DNA from: an uncultured Helicobacteraceae bacterium
Lineage (GTDB): Bacteria > Campylobacterota > Campylobacteria > Campylobacterales > Helicobacteraceae
Length of the DNA stretch: 64,000 nt
Reading direction: 5' to 3'
NCBI GenBank assembly: GCA_910578285.1
Contig: CAJTQL010000003.1
Span: forward strand, 1-64,000
In this document: piece after piece, positions 15,490 through 22,997 of the stretch
Position numbering within the stretch: position 1 is the stretch's first letter
Layout of the letters: each line of letters opens with the position of its first letter
Made by a program: the position numbers and the translations under genes
The notes under the pieces: generated by a model
The model's input: only the letters and a program-made list of their open reading frames with translations
Database searches by the model: none
What the model was told of the DNA's origin: nothing

Positions 15490-16424
15490 GCTGTTCCTTT
15501 GCCAAAATAATGTTTACGCAAGACGAATCCAAGCGGATAGCAGAGTGCGAACATAAGCCGCACAGGCAGGCTGTCTAGCTCACAGAATCCGCGCCAAAAA
15601 CCGCGCCCAAGATGTTGCACAAACAGAATGTATTTGAGCAAATGTTTGCCCAAAAAGCGCGGATAGCGCCATAGTAGCAGGGCATCGTGGTTGAGGACAT
15701 CGCGCGATTCAAACCAAAAGCCCAAAGCTGCCTTTTGTCGGATTCCGACACTCAATGACGGCTCTTCTTCGTTGGTGTAGTAGATGCGCAATCGTTGGTT
15801 CAGTCGCACACCAAAAGGACGTTCTTGCAGAATGATTTTATTCCAAAAATGGCTTTCGGGAATAAATCCTAATTGCTGTTCTGATTCAGAAAGCACAAAA
15901 TGTTTGCGCATCATCGCCGCATTCATCGCAAACCAATTCTCGCCAACGCACCCAATCTCGCTGCCAAAATGGAATCGCTTAGGGTCAAACATGCCCTCGC
16001 TCGCATAGTTTTCGCCCACATGCGCGCCCTTTTGTGTCTGACACAGCACATAGATTCCATTACAATGCTGCTTTTGTTCTGGTGAGAGCGCCTGCCAAGC
16101 GGTGTGAAAAACCTCGAGGCTTTGTGGCAAAAACGCATCGTCTGAATCGGCGATGAGAATGAGTTCGCCCATCGCTTTTGGAATCGCCAATATGAGCGCG
16201 CTCGTTTTACCGCCATTTTCTTTGTAGATATAATGTATACAAAAATGTGCTTCTTCTTGCCATTGTGCAATCTGTTCGTGTGTCTTGTCTGTGCTGCCAT
16301 CATCGACCACAATCCATTCAAAATGAGTATATGTTTGTGTCGCAAGGCTCGCATAGACGCGGTGTAATGTATGACAGCGGTTAAATGTTGACGTGATAAT
16401 GCTAAAAATGGGTGAGTTTTGCAA
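15486..16424 (-). CDS. Family 2 glycosyltransferase
   Basis: 312-aa GT-A fold enzyme transferring a sugar from a nucleotide donor to a surface glycan. The N-terminus has the canonical FSIITSTFNR strand, VVDDGSTD (nucleotide binding), GGKTSALI, and the metal-binding DSDD near residue 93. The C-terminal third has amphipathic or hydrophobic helices that may associate with the membrane. It starts at TTG 16424, one base after the stop of the lipoprotein gene; no better start leaves the first strand whole. It is coupled to the 82-aa gene downstream. The acceptor is unknown. Confidence 0.87.
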   Translation of the reverse strand: MQNSPIFSIITSTFNRCHTLHRVYASLATQTYTHFEWIVVDDGSTDKTHEQIAQWQEEAHFCIHYIYKENGGKTSALILAIPKAMGELILIADSDDAFLPQSLEVFHTAWQALSPEQKQHCNGIYVLCQTQKGAHVGENYASEGMFDPKRFHFGSEIGCVGENWFAMNAAMMRKHFVLSESEQQLGFIPESHFWNKIILQERPFGVRLNQRLRIYYTNEEEPSLSVGIRQKAALGFWFESRDVLNHDALLLWRYPRFLGKHLLKYILFVQHLGRGFWRGFCELDSLPVRLMFALCYPLGFVLRKHYFGKGTA

Positions 16425-16425
16425 A

Positions 16426-16791
16426 TTATTGCCCGGTTACTCGCGTTGTATAGACGGTAAAGACACCCAAAACGTTAAAGGCGCGATGTTCGACCGTGCC
16501 AATGCTTTGGATTCCACCATTTTTCGCCGCTGTCGCAACGCTGCAATCGCCCGTGGCAATGAGCGCTATATAGCTTTTGCATTCTGCTTCGCCCACTTTG
16601 TTGCCCATTTTGCCGTTTCCGACGTTGTTCCCTGCGAACGAGCCGCTGTGCCAGCCTGTGTTTGTCGCGTTGGTTTCCATGAAAATATCGCCGCGCACGG
16701 GCGTGGGCATGGTCGCTGTCGAGATGCCATAACATGCCGTGAGACTCGCTGCCAAAACGCAGCTGCTAAGGGCTAAAAAAGCCTTATTCAT
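16426..16791 (-). CDS. TRL-like family lipoprotein 1
   Basis: 121 aa. The signal peptide ends in a lipobox (SLTAC, Cys at about 20). The mature part has the TRL-like pattern: GDIFMETNATN, GKMGNKVGEAECKSYIALIATGDCSVATAAKNGGI and a final VEHRAFNVLGVFTVYTTRVTG. TRL-like proteins are small lipoproteins first noted near a tRNA locus; their function is not known. The paralogue lies 9 bp upstream (16801-17127), so the two form a tandem pair feeding into the glycosyltransferase operon. Confidence 0.8.
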   Translation of the reverse strand: MNKAFLALSSCVLAASLTACYGISTATMPTPVRGDIFMETNATNTGWHSGSFAGNNVGNGKMGNKVGEAECKSYIALIATGDCSVATAAKNGGIQSIGTVEHRAFNVLGVFTVYTTRVTGQ

Positions 16792-16800
16792 GCTCGCTCC

Positions 16801-17127
16801 TTAGTTGCCACCCACTTTTGTGGTATAGGTTGCATAGATTCCCAAAATGCTATGCGTGTGGTGGTCAACAGTCGAGACTTGCGTGATTCCGCCATTCTTT
16901 GCCGCTGTCGCAATGCTGCAATCGCCTGTGGCAACCCAGCCCAGAATCTCGGTGCATGTCGCTGTGCCTGTTTTGCTAACGCGCCCTCCGTTGCCGACAT
17001 TGTTGGCTGTGGGGGCTTGCACATCTTTGAAGATAAAGCCAACCACAGGGTCGTCTGCGCTTAGTCCTGCACAACCTGTCATGATGACGGCGCTCAAAGT
17101 TGTGATTCCAATGAATTTTGAAACCAT
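16801..17127 (-). CDS. TRL-like family lipoprotein 2
   Basis: 108 aa, paralogue of the neighbouring gene. The lipobox is MTGC near residue 19, followed by DPVVGFIFKDVQAPT, GRVSKTGTATCTEILGWVATGDCSIATAAKNGGI and HHTHSILGIYATYTTKVGG. The shared ATGDCS[IV]ATAAKNGGI block shows recent common ancestry. It is the first gene of a leftward run (two lipoproteins, glycosyltransferase, 82-aa protein). Function unknown. Confidence 0.8.
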   Translation of the reverse strand: MVSKFIGITTLSAVIMTGCAGLSADDPVVGFIFKDVQAPTANNVGNGGRVSKTGTATCTEILGWVATGDCSIATAAKNGGITQVSTVDHHTHSILGIYATYTTKVGGN

Positions 17128-17292
17128 TTAGACTCCTTATATTTGAAAAATAAAACCAGTATTGTAGGCATATTTTTCTTATATATTGATAAAAATATGC
17201 AATGATGTTGGGTAACCGAGAGTCGTTGATTGTTTTGGTTGTTTTGCAGCCTCGTAATGACATCTTGATTTGCCATTGCTCATTGATTCCAA

Positions 17293-17367
17293 CGTCCCAG
17301 CCACAGCGCGCAACGTCTATGTTCGAGTCAAAAGGCATAACATAGATGCAGCGCTGTGGCTGGGACG
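17293..17367. repeat. 75-bp long hairpin
   Basis: Perfect 17-bp outer arms (CGTCCCAGCCACAGCGC 17293-17309 / GCGCTGTGGCTGGGACG 17351-17367). Inner arms CTATGTT / AACATAG continue the stem after a small bulge, leaving a loop of about 15 nt. It lies between genes with no poly-T tail in either direction, so it is not a standard terminator. Confidence 0.85.
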
Positions 17368-17408
17368 CTTATATGATGCGCAATAGTAGATAAGAGAATC
17401 CGGGATTC

Positions 17409-17503
17409 CGTCATTGCGAGCGTCCGCTAGGACGCGTGGCAATCCACAGTCTCTGAATGCTCAACACGGTCGATTGCTTCAGGGCTTGCCCCTCGCAATG
17501 ACG
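17409..17503. repeat. CGTCATTGCGAG element, 95 bp
   Basis: 12-bp perfect terminal inverted repeats (CGTCATTGCGAG / CTCGCAATGACG). The interior contains GTGGCAATCCAC and TCGATTGCTTC. This is a widespread type of intergenic repeat. Confidence 0.85.
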
Positions 17504-17509
17504 AAAAAA

Positions 17510-17577
17510 TGGAGGTGCGATTTCAATCGCACATCAACAAGTATCGCATACCAAGTGCGACTAAAGTCGTACCTCCG
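17510..17577. repeat. Two-hairpin intergenic repeat, copy 2
   Basis: Two adjacent stem-loops, GTGCGATT-TC-AATCGCAC and GTGCGACT-AA-AGTCGTAC, lie inside outer GGAGG / CCTCC ends. It has the same organisation as 4233-4299. Confidence 0.8.
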
Positions 17578-17587
17578 AATATTCCAT

Positions 17588-17668
17588 TTGTCATGTTGAG
17601 GCAAAGTCGAAACATCTCATGATTCTTGCAACATGAGATTCTTCAGCCTAAAGGCTTCAGAATGACAA
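17588..17668. repeat. TTGTCAT element, copy 2
   Basis: Terminal inverted repeats TTGTCAT / ATGACAA enclose TTGAGGC, AAACATCTC and ATGAGATTCTTCAGCC. The left end matches 5436-5466. Confidence 0.65.
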
Positions 17669-17738
17669 GTTATGAGATTTTTTTGAGATTTTCAATGTGG
17701 TTGTTTTCTAATGTCATATTGAGCGAAGCGAAATATCT

Positions 17739-17861
17739 CGTCATTGCGAGGATTGCTTAGAATCCGAAGCAATCCACGACGTTGGGCAACCAAGAATCGT
17801 TGATTGCCAAGCATTCCATGACGGTTGATTGCCACGTTCGTTGTACGCGCTCGCAATGACG
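17739..17861. repeat. CGTCATTGCGAG element, 123 bp
   Basis: The same 12-bp perfect terminal inverted repeats as 17409-17503. The interior is longer, with AAGCAATCCACGACG and GATTGCCACG words. It ends 6 bp before the stop codon of the next leftward gene (17867). Confidence 0.85.
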
Positions 17862-17866
17862 ATTTG

Positions 17867-18223
17867 TTAGGATTTATCGGGTGCAATCTTGCGCCACAAT
17901 CCAAAGATTCGATTCCAAAGCCCGTTTGATTGTTCGCGCTTTTGTTGTTCGCAGAGAAAGGTAAAGAATGGGTCACTGATTCCTTCAAGCAAGAATTTTG
18001 ATTCATCATCGAGCGCGCCTTTGTCCAAAAACATGCGCACGCCGCGATTCCATTGGGCTTCGAGTTCGAGATAGAATGTCCAGAGATTCTCAAAATCTTC
18101 ATTATTCATACCATAATCGCGAAAAGATTCACGGATTTTTTCTGTTTCGCAGCCTTCAATGCGCAGAGATTGCAAGAGATAGACAAACAGCTGCACGCGT
18201 TCTTGAATGTGTGGAGGTAACAC
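17867..18223 (-). CDS. Hypothetical soluble protein
   Basis: 118 aa, unrecognised, mostly helical and acidic, with a conserved-looking LLEGISDPFFTFL segment near the middle. It starts at GTG 18223, overlapping the trpS stop codon by one base, so it is translated with trpS. Its 3' end abuts a repeat element. Confidence 0.65.
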   Translation of the reverse strand: MLPPHIQERVQLFVYLLQSLRIEGCETEKIRESFRDYGMNNEDFENLWTFYLELEAQWNRGVRMFLDKGALDDESKFLLEGISDPFFTFLCEQQKREQSNGLWNRIFGLWRKIAPDKS

Positions 18224-19206
18224 TACACAAGCCCCACACGTTCTTTTGCGAGAGTGTAGCGCACAGAGGCAATCTCGTTTGCCTTGCGCGCGCCTTCTTG
18301 CAAAATTTTTTGCACATATTGCATGTTTTTTGATAAAACCGCATAACGTTCACCAATGGGTGCAATTTCAGCGATAATCGCTTCGCCAACACGTTCTTTA
18401 AGCGTCCCATAACCCTTGCCCTCAAACTCACCCAGAATCGATTCTGTGTTGTACCCCGTGAGGCTTTGGTAGATTGTGAGGAGATTATAGACACCTTTTT
18501 GCTCGGGATTGAATGCAATCTGTCCGAGTGAATCGGTCGTGGCTTTTTTGAGTTTTGCGCGCACGGTCTCGGGCGAATCAAGAATTGTAATCATACTATT
18601 GGGGTTGTCATCACTCTTGCTCATTTTTTTGCTCGGGTCTGTGAGACTCATCACGCGCGCGGTAAGTGTCGGAAAGACGGCTTTGGGAATCTTAAATGTC
18701 TCGCCATATTCATGATTAAAGCGAATCGCCACATCGCGCGCAAGCTCGACATGCTGACGTTGGTCATCTCCCACAGGGACGCTATCGACATCATAAAGCA
18801 AGATGTCTGCCGCCATCAGTGCTGGGTAGTTGAATAGCCCTGCGTTGATGTTTTTGGGGTGCTTCTGGCTTTTGTCTTTGAATTGCGTCATGCGCGAGAG
18901 CTCGCCCATAGAGAGATGGCATTCCAAAATCCACGCAAGCGCCGTGTGCGCATCAATACTCGATTGGATAAACAACGTTGCTTGCTCGGTATCGATTCCG
19001 CATGCAAGCAGTATCGCAGCAAGATTGTAGGTTGTTGCATGCAACGTTTGTGGGTTTTGCCGAATTGTGATTGCATGTGTGTTGGCGATACAAAAAATGC
19101 AGTCGGTGTGTTTTTGGGTTTGCACCCATTGTTTGACAGCACCAAGGTAATTTCCAAGATGAATAATGCCTGTTGGCTGGATTGCCGAAAACACACGTTC
19201 CTTCAT
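18223..19206 (-). CDS. trpS: Tryptophanyl-tRNA synthetase
   Basis: 327 aa, normal length for the bacterial class Ic enzyme that charges tRNA-Trp. The HIGH-type motif is PTGIIHLGNYLGA near residues 11-23. AADILLYD and VPVGDDQRQHVELARD mark the tryptophan and ATP pocket, and the KMSKS loop is KKMSKSDDN near 195. ATG 19206 opens the gene. The coupled GTG-started gene follows directly. Confidence 0.96.
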   Translation of the reverse strand: MKERVFSAIQPTGIIHLGNYLGAVKQWVQTQKHTDCIFCIANTHAITIRQNPQTLHATTYNLAAILLACGIDTEQATLFIQSSIDAHTALAWILECHLSMGELSRMTQFKDKSQKHPKNINAGLFNYPALMAADILLYDVDSVPVGDDQRQHVELARDVAIRFNHEYGETFKIPKAVFPTLTARVMSLTDPSKKMSKSDDNPNSMITILDSPETVRAKLKKATTDSLGQIAFNPEQKGVYNLLTIYQSLTGYNTESILGEFEGKGYGTLKERVGEAIIAEIAPIGERYAVLSKNMQYVQKILQEGARKANEIASVRYTLAKERVGLV

Positions 19207-19250
19207 TTATGATTCCTTTGATAAAATGTTGCCATTGTACCAAAAGCGGC

Positions 19251-20024
19251 TTAATTTCGTCTCGTTCCGACAAAATAGAGTACTTCAAACACAAGTTTAT
19301 TTTCTTGAAAATGGCGCAGCTTTTGTGTTTGTGCTGTGTCGAGTGTGGTTTGCCCGCGGATTCCGCTTTTTTGGAGATAGCGCAAGAGTGCGTGGAGATT
19401 CTCGAAAGATATGGTATAGAGTTGTGGCAGGCAGAATCCGCAAAAAATCGCCTCGAGTTTGTGGCGCAATGTGGCAGAATCAAGCAATGGCGATGGGATT
19501 CCCACAAACGCATGCAGCTCGTGTAGGCTACGTGCGGTGAAAATCGCCGCGCCCAAATGTGGAGCGATGTTTGCAATCTCAAAGAGTGTTTGTTCCAAAT
19601 CATCTGCCCATTGCAGCGATGAGCTTGCAAGTGCGACATCGAATGTCTCATCGCCGATTTGTGCCCGAAGCGGGCGATTGAAATCGCCACAAACAAGCCG
19701 CACAATGGGTGAACGTGCGTGCAAATCCAGTAGATTTGGCGCGCTATCGAGCCCAACAAATGTATGCAATGGGGACACAAACGGACTTTGTGGTGAATCT
19801 ATCGTGCGCGCCGTATCAATCTGTTGCCACATTGCGCCATTGCCACAACCGATGTCGATACACGAACGCATGGGAGGGAGATTTGCCGCACAGAGTGTGA
19901 GCAGCTCGCTTGCAATGCGACGTTGCAAAAAATTGAATGTCGGATAGGTTGCTGCATTGTTGTTGAAAGATTCCATAGAAGATATTGTATCCATATTTTT
20001 TATCATACTCGTTTGTTTGGGCAA
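19251..20024 (-). CDS. bioC: BioC-like SAM methyltransferase
   Basis: A class I SAM methyltransferase resembling malonyl-ACP O-methyltransferase, which starts pimelate synthesis for biotin. Motifs are SFNNNAATYPTFNFLQR at the N-terminus, SAM motif I CIDIGCGNGAMW, VGLDSAPNLL, and FDVALASSSLQWADDLEQTL, close to the BioC ASSSLQW pattern. The start is uncertain: TTG 20024, or ATG at 20006, 19994 or 19976; none has a strong ribosome site. The latest still keeps the conserved N-terminus. bioB lies elsewhere in this window (58980), so a biotin role is plausible. Confidence 0.75.
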   Translation of the reverse strand: MPKQTSMIKNMDTISSMESFNNNAATYPTFNFLQRRIASELLTLCAANLPPMRSCIDIGCGNGAMWQQIDTARTIDSPQSPFVSPLHTFVGLDSAPNLLDLHARSPIVRLVCGDFNRPLRAQIGDETFDVALASSSLQWADDLEQTLFEIANIAPHLGAAIFTARSLHELHAFVGIPSPLLDSATLRHKLEAIFCGFCLPQLYTISFENLHALLRYLQKSGIRGQTTLDTAQTQKLRHFQENKLVFEVLYFVGTRRN

Positions 20025-20102
20025 GTTTGCGCTTTAGCTCTTTCTTATCCACTCTATGCTAGGATAGGCACTTCAAAATGCAAAAAGGGGGCAGTCTAAA
20101 GA

Positions 20103-21395
20103 ATGCAAATCATCGCAACCACAGACGAGATGTTTGGGCAAAAGTTCGCTGCTTTGCTTGCGCGTGGAGCAATGGATATGGCTAGTGTTGCGCCCATCGT
20201 GCAGGGGCTGCTTGACGATGTGCGCGCTCGTGGCGATGTGGCGGTTTTGGAGCAGATTGCGCGCTTTGATTCGTGGAATCCGCGCCAAATTGAAGATATT
20301 TTTGTCGCTCCAAGCGAGATGCAGCATGCCTATGAAACGCTTGCGCCCGCGCTCAAAGAATCGCTCGAGCTCGCTTACAAGCGCATTGTCGCGTTTCATG
20401 AGAAGCAAAAGCCCAAAAGCTGGCTTGATTTTGAGCCCACAGGTACGGTGCTGGGACAAAAGGCAAGCGCTGTGGAGCGCGCAGGGCTTTATATCCCCGG
20501 CGGCAAGGCGAGCTATCCGAGCTCGCTGCTCATGAATGCCATTCCTGCACGTGTTGCTGGCGTTTCTGAAATCATCGTTTGTTCGCCCACGCCACACAAC
20601 CAAATCAACCAAGTGCTGCTTGCAGCAGCGCATCTTTGCGGTGTGCAACGATTCTGCAAGGTTGGCGGTGCAAGCGCGATTGGGCTGCTTGCCTTTGGAA
20701 GTGCGAGTGTGCCAAAAGTTGATGTCATCACGGGTCCTGGGAATATCTTCGTTGCCACAGCGAAAAAATTTGTTTTTGGTGATGTGAATGTCGACATGAT
20801 AGCAGGACCAAGCGAGATTGGAATCATTGCTGATGATAGCGCAGACGCGCAGGCTCTTGCGCTCGACATGTTGTCTCAAGCCGAGCATGACGAACTTGCA
20901 AGCGCGATTCTTATCACTCCCAATTTAAATCTCGCACATGCCGTGAATGCAGCGATTGAATCCATCATTGTCGCTCTGCCGCGCCAAAAAATCGCGCGGG
21001 AATCCATCGACAAACGTGGCGCGATTCTTGTCGCATGTTCGCTCGAAGAATCGATAAATCTTATGAATCAAATCGCTCCTGAACATCTCGAGATTGTTAC
21101 GCGCGAGCCTTTCGCTCTTCTGCCTTTTGTGCGCAATGCTGGTGCTGTATTTTTGGGCGCGCATACGCCCGAGGCGCTGGGCGATTATCTAGCAGGACCC
21201 AACCACACGTTGCCGACAGGCGGCAGCGCACGTTTTTTCTCGCCACTTGGTGTGGAGCATTTTATGAAAAAAACATCAATTCTTGCGTTTAGCAAACAAG
21301 GTGCGCTTGAGCTCGCAGACGCATGTGCCGCGCTCGCTGAATCCGAGGGTTTGGATGCGCATGCGCGTTCGATGTTGCATCGTAAAAATCTTTAG
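20103..21395 (+). CDS. hisD: Histidinol dehydrogenase
   Basis: 430 aa; oxidises histidinol to histidine in the last two steps of histidine synthesis, zinc-dependent. The signature region IPGGKASYPSSLLMN.IPARVAGV is intact, and VGGASAIGLLAFG, ITGPGNIFVATAK, MIAGPSEIGIIAD and the catalytic QAEHDE and EHLE are all present. It is the first gene of a rightward run and is followed 12 bp later by the DUF2018 gene. No other his genes are in the window. Confidence 0.96.
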   Translation: MQIIATTDEMFGQKFAALLARGAMDMASVAPIVQGLLDDVRARGDVAVLEQIARFDSWNPRQIEDIFVAPSEMQHAYETLAPALKESLELAYKRIVAFHEKQKPKSWLDFEPTGTVLGQKASAVERAGLYIPGGKASYPSSLLMNAIPARVAGVSEIIVCSPTPHNQINQVLLAAAHLCGVQRFCKVGGASAIGLLAFGSASVPKVDVITGPGNIFVATAKKFVFGDVNVDMIAGPSEIGIIADDSADAQALALDMLSQAEHDELASAILITPNLNLAHAVNAAIESIIVALPRQKIARESIDKRGAILVACSLEESINLMNQIAPEHLEIVTREPFALLPFVRNAGAVFLGAHTPEALGDYLAGPNHTLPTGGSARFFSPLGVEHFMKKTSILAFSKQGALELADACAALAESEGLDAHARSMLHRKNL

Positions 21396-21407
21396 CGAAG
21401 GATTAAA

Positions 21408-21683
21408 ATGACTTTTGATGTGCATAATGACGATATTTTCGAGGGTTGCCCTGTGGAAAAATGGCTTGAGATTCTATTCCATGCTAACAAAACACTTGCC
21501 GAGAGTGAGTTGCGCAGAATCCTTGAAAGCCTTGCGCTGTGCGAACAAATGCTTGATGAGTTTGAGCCGCAGTGGGAAAAAGAGTTTGAGAAGCGCAGAT
21601 TTGCACAATCGCCACAAACAAGCGCGCGCATGAGCAATCTCGCAATTGAATCGATGGGAAAGATTCTCACACAAAGCGAGTGA
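21408..21683 (+). CDS. DUF2018 protein (HP0242-like)
   Basis: 91 aa, all-helical. DIFEGCPVEKWLEILFHANKTLAESELRRILESLALCE matches, from memory, H. pylori HP0242, a small protein noted for a knotted dimer fold with no known function. It keeps the H. pylori neighbourhood (HP0241-like, polyprenyl synthase and hemA follow). It shares a GTGA start/stop overlap with the next gene. Confidence 0.85.
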   Translation: MTFDVHNDDIFEGCPVEKWLEILFHANKTLAESELRRILESLALCEQMLDEFEPQWEKEFEKRRFAQSPQTSARMSNLAIESMGKILTQSE

Positions 21684-22120
21684 ATGTGCGTTGGTTTGTT
21701 GTTGTATTGCTGCTATTTGCCGGAGTTTGTGTTGCTGATAATTGGAAATATAGTCGCGATTTTGATTTGAAAAAAGATGAAATGTATCATCTTACGTTTC
21801 AGGAGGGTTCCAATATCAAAGACCTCTATTTTCGCTGGACGTTGCACAAAAACGAAGGCTTGGTGATGCACCTCAATTATGATGGCTTTGTGCATCAATT
21901 TGTGCTTTACGAGCGCTATCATCGGCGAGGCTATCGGCTGCAATTGTTCAAGCCGGACCCTCGTGCGATTACGTCAGCGCCATATTTATGGATTTTGTTT
22001 GAGGATTATAACTATGACACAGAAATTGCCTCTTTGCGCTTGCTCGTTCATGATGGCAATCGCAATATAACATTAACTTTAGAAGAAAAGGTACAAGATG
22101 TCGGCTTTAGAGGATATTAG
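21680..22120 (+). CDS. Exported protein, HP0241-like
   Basis: 146 aa with an N-terminal signal peptide (RWFVVVLLLFAGVCVA|D). The mature part is predicted to be beta-rich (DEMYHLTFQEGSNIKDLYFRWTL...). Start GTG 21680 overlaps the previous stop by 4 bp, and its 3' end overlaps the prenyl synthase gene by 23 bp. The position matches H. pylori HP0241. Function unknown; likely periplasmic. Confidence 0.75.
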   Translation: MNVRWFVVVLLLFAGVCVADNWKYSRDFDLKKDEMYHLTFQEGSNIKDLYFRWTLHKNEGLVMHLNYDGFVHQFVLYERYHRRGYRLQLFKPDPRAITSAPYLWILFEDYNYDTEIASLRLLVHDGNRNITLTLEEKVQDVGFRGY

Positions 22121-22997
22121 AGACATCATGCAAGGTTGGTTTGAGGATTGCGCATGTGAGAGTGCCAAGCAGCTTGGCGCGCCGCATAGCGGAAAAATGT
22201 TGCGCAGCAAGTTGATTCTCGCTATTGCGCCCGAGAATGAACAAACCAAGCGTTTGTGTGCTGTGATTGAGCTCATTCAAAATGCCTCGCTCTTGCATGA
22301 CGATGTGATTGATGAAGCATCTATGCGGCGCGGTCAGCCCTCACTAAACGCAACAGCGGGCGCGCGAAACGCGATTATGATGGGCGATTTGCTCTATGCT
22401 AAGGCATTCTATGAGCTTACAAGACTTGGCGATGAGATTGCACGCATTGTCTCTGAAGCTGTCGTGCATCTTAGTAATGGCGAGGTTGCCGATGTGTGCT
22501 ATGCTGGCAAACTCTATGATAACGAATTGCACTATTTGCAGGTTGTCTATGACAAAACCGCTTCGCTATTGCGCGCATCAAGTCATGCGGCGGCGATTCT
22601 TGCAGGGCTTGACACACAAGCGTTAGCGAGCTATGGAGAGAATCTTGGCATGGCATTTCAGATTGTTGATGATGTGCTTGACATCATGCAAGATTCGACA
22701 AAGCTCGGCAAGAACGCGTTGCATGATTTCAAAGAGGGCAAATGCACATTGCCCTATATCTACCTTTTCCAAAAGCTCGATTCGGCGCAAAAACAAGTTT
22801 TGCAATCCCTTATCGGACGTGATCTTGATGCTGGTGAGCAACAATGGTTGCTTGACAATCTCCGCGATAGTGGCGCAATCGAACAAGCCATTGCAAAAGC
22901 GCGCGAATATGGTGATTTCGCATTGCAATCTATCCAGCATATTCAGAATGCCAAACTCAAAGAGATTGTCGCACAGATGATAGAGAGAGAGTTTTGA
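22098..22997 (+). CDS. Polyprenyl diphosphate synthase
   Basis: 299-aa trans-prenyltransferase that elongates the isoprenoid side chain, probably for menaquinone. The first aspartate-rich motif is D68-D69-V-I-D72 followed by MRRGQPSLN, the second is VDDVLD near 191, with the family's KTASLLRAS and FKEGKCTLP between and after them. The ATG at 22098 has AAAAGG upstream and lies inside the preceding gene. Chain length cannot be assigned by eye. Confidence 0.9.
   Translation: MSALEDIRDIMQGWFEDCACESAKQLGAPHSGKMLRSKLILAIAPENEQTKRLCAVIELIQNASLLHDDVIDEASMRRGQPSLNATAGARNAIMMGDLLYAKAFYELTRLGDEIARIVSEAVVHLSNGEVADVCYAGKLYDNELHYLQVVYDKTASLLRASSHAAAILAGLDTQALASYGENLGMAFQIVDDVLDIMQDSTKLGKNALHDFKEGKCTLPYIYLFQKLDSAQKQVLQSLIGRDLDAGEQQWLLDNLRDSGAIEQAIAKAREYGDFALQSIQHIQNAKLKEIVAQMIEREF

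Larger units (their letters stand above)
17128..17866. other. Repeat mosaic without genes
   Basis: 739 bp with no credible ORF. It is filled by a 75-bp hairpin, two elements with CGTCATTGCGAG ends, a two-hairpin element and a TTGTCAT element, listed separately. GTTGGGTAACCGAGAGTCGTTGATTG near 17209-17234 repeats the interior of the 17739-17861 element. Confidence 0.8.

Noticed and set aside
17128..17866. Possible CRISPR array in the repeat-rich region
   Set aside because: The repeats differ in length and type, are palindromic elements, and are not evenly spaced by unique spacers.
20073..20888. 271-codon minus-strand frame over hisD
   Set aside because: Shadow of hisD: no motif, no ribosome site.
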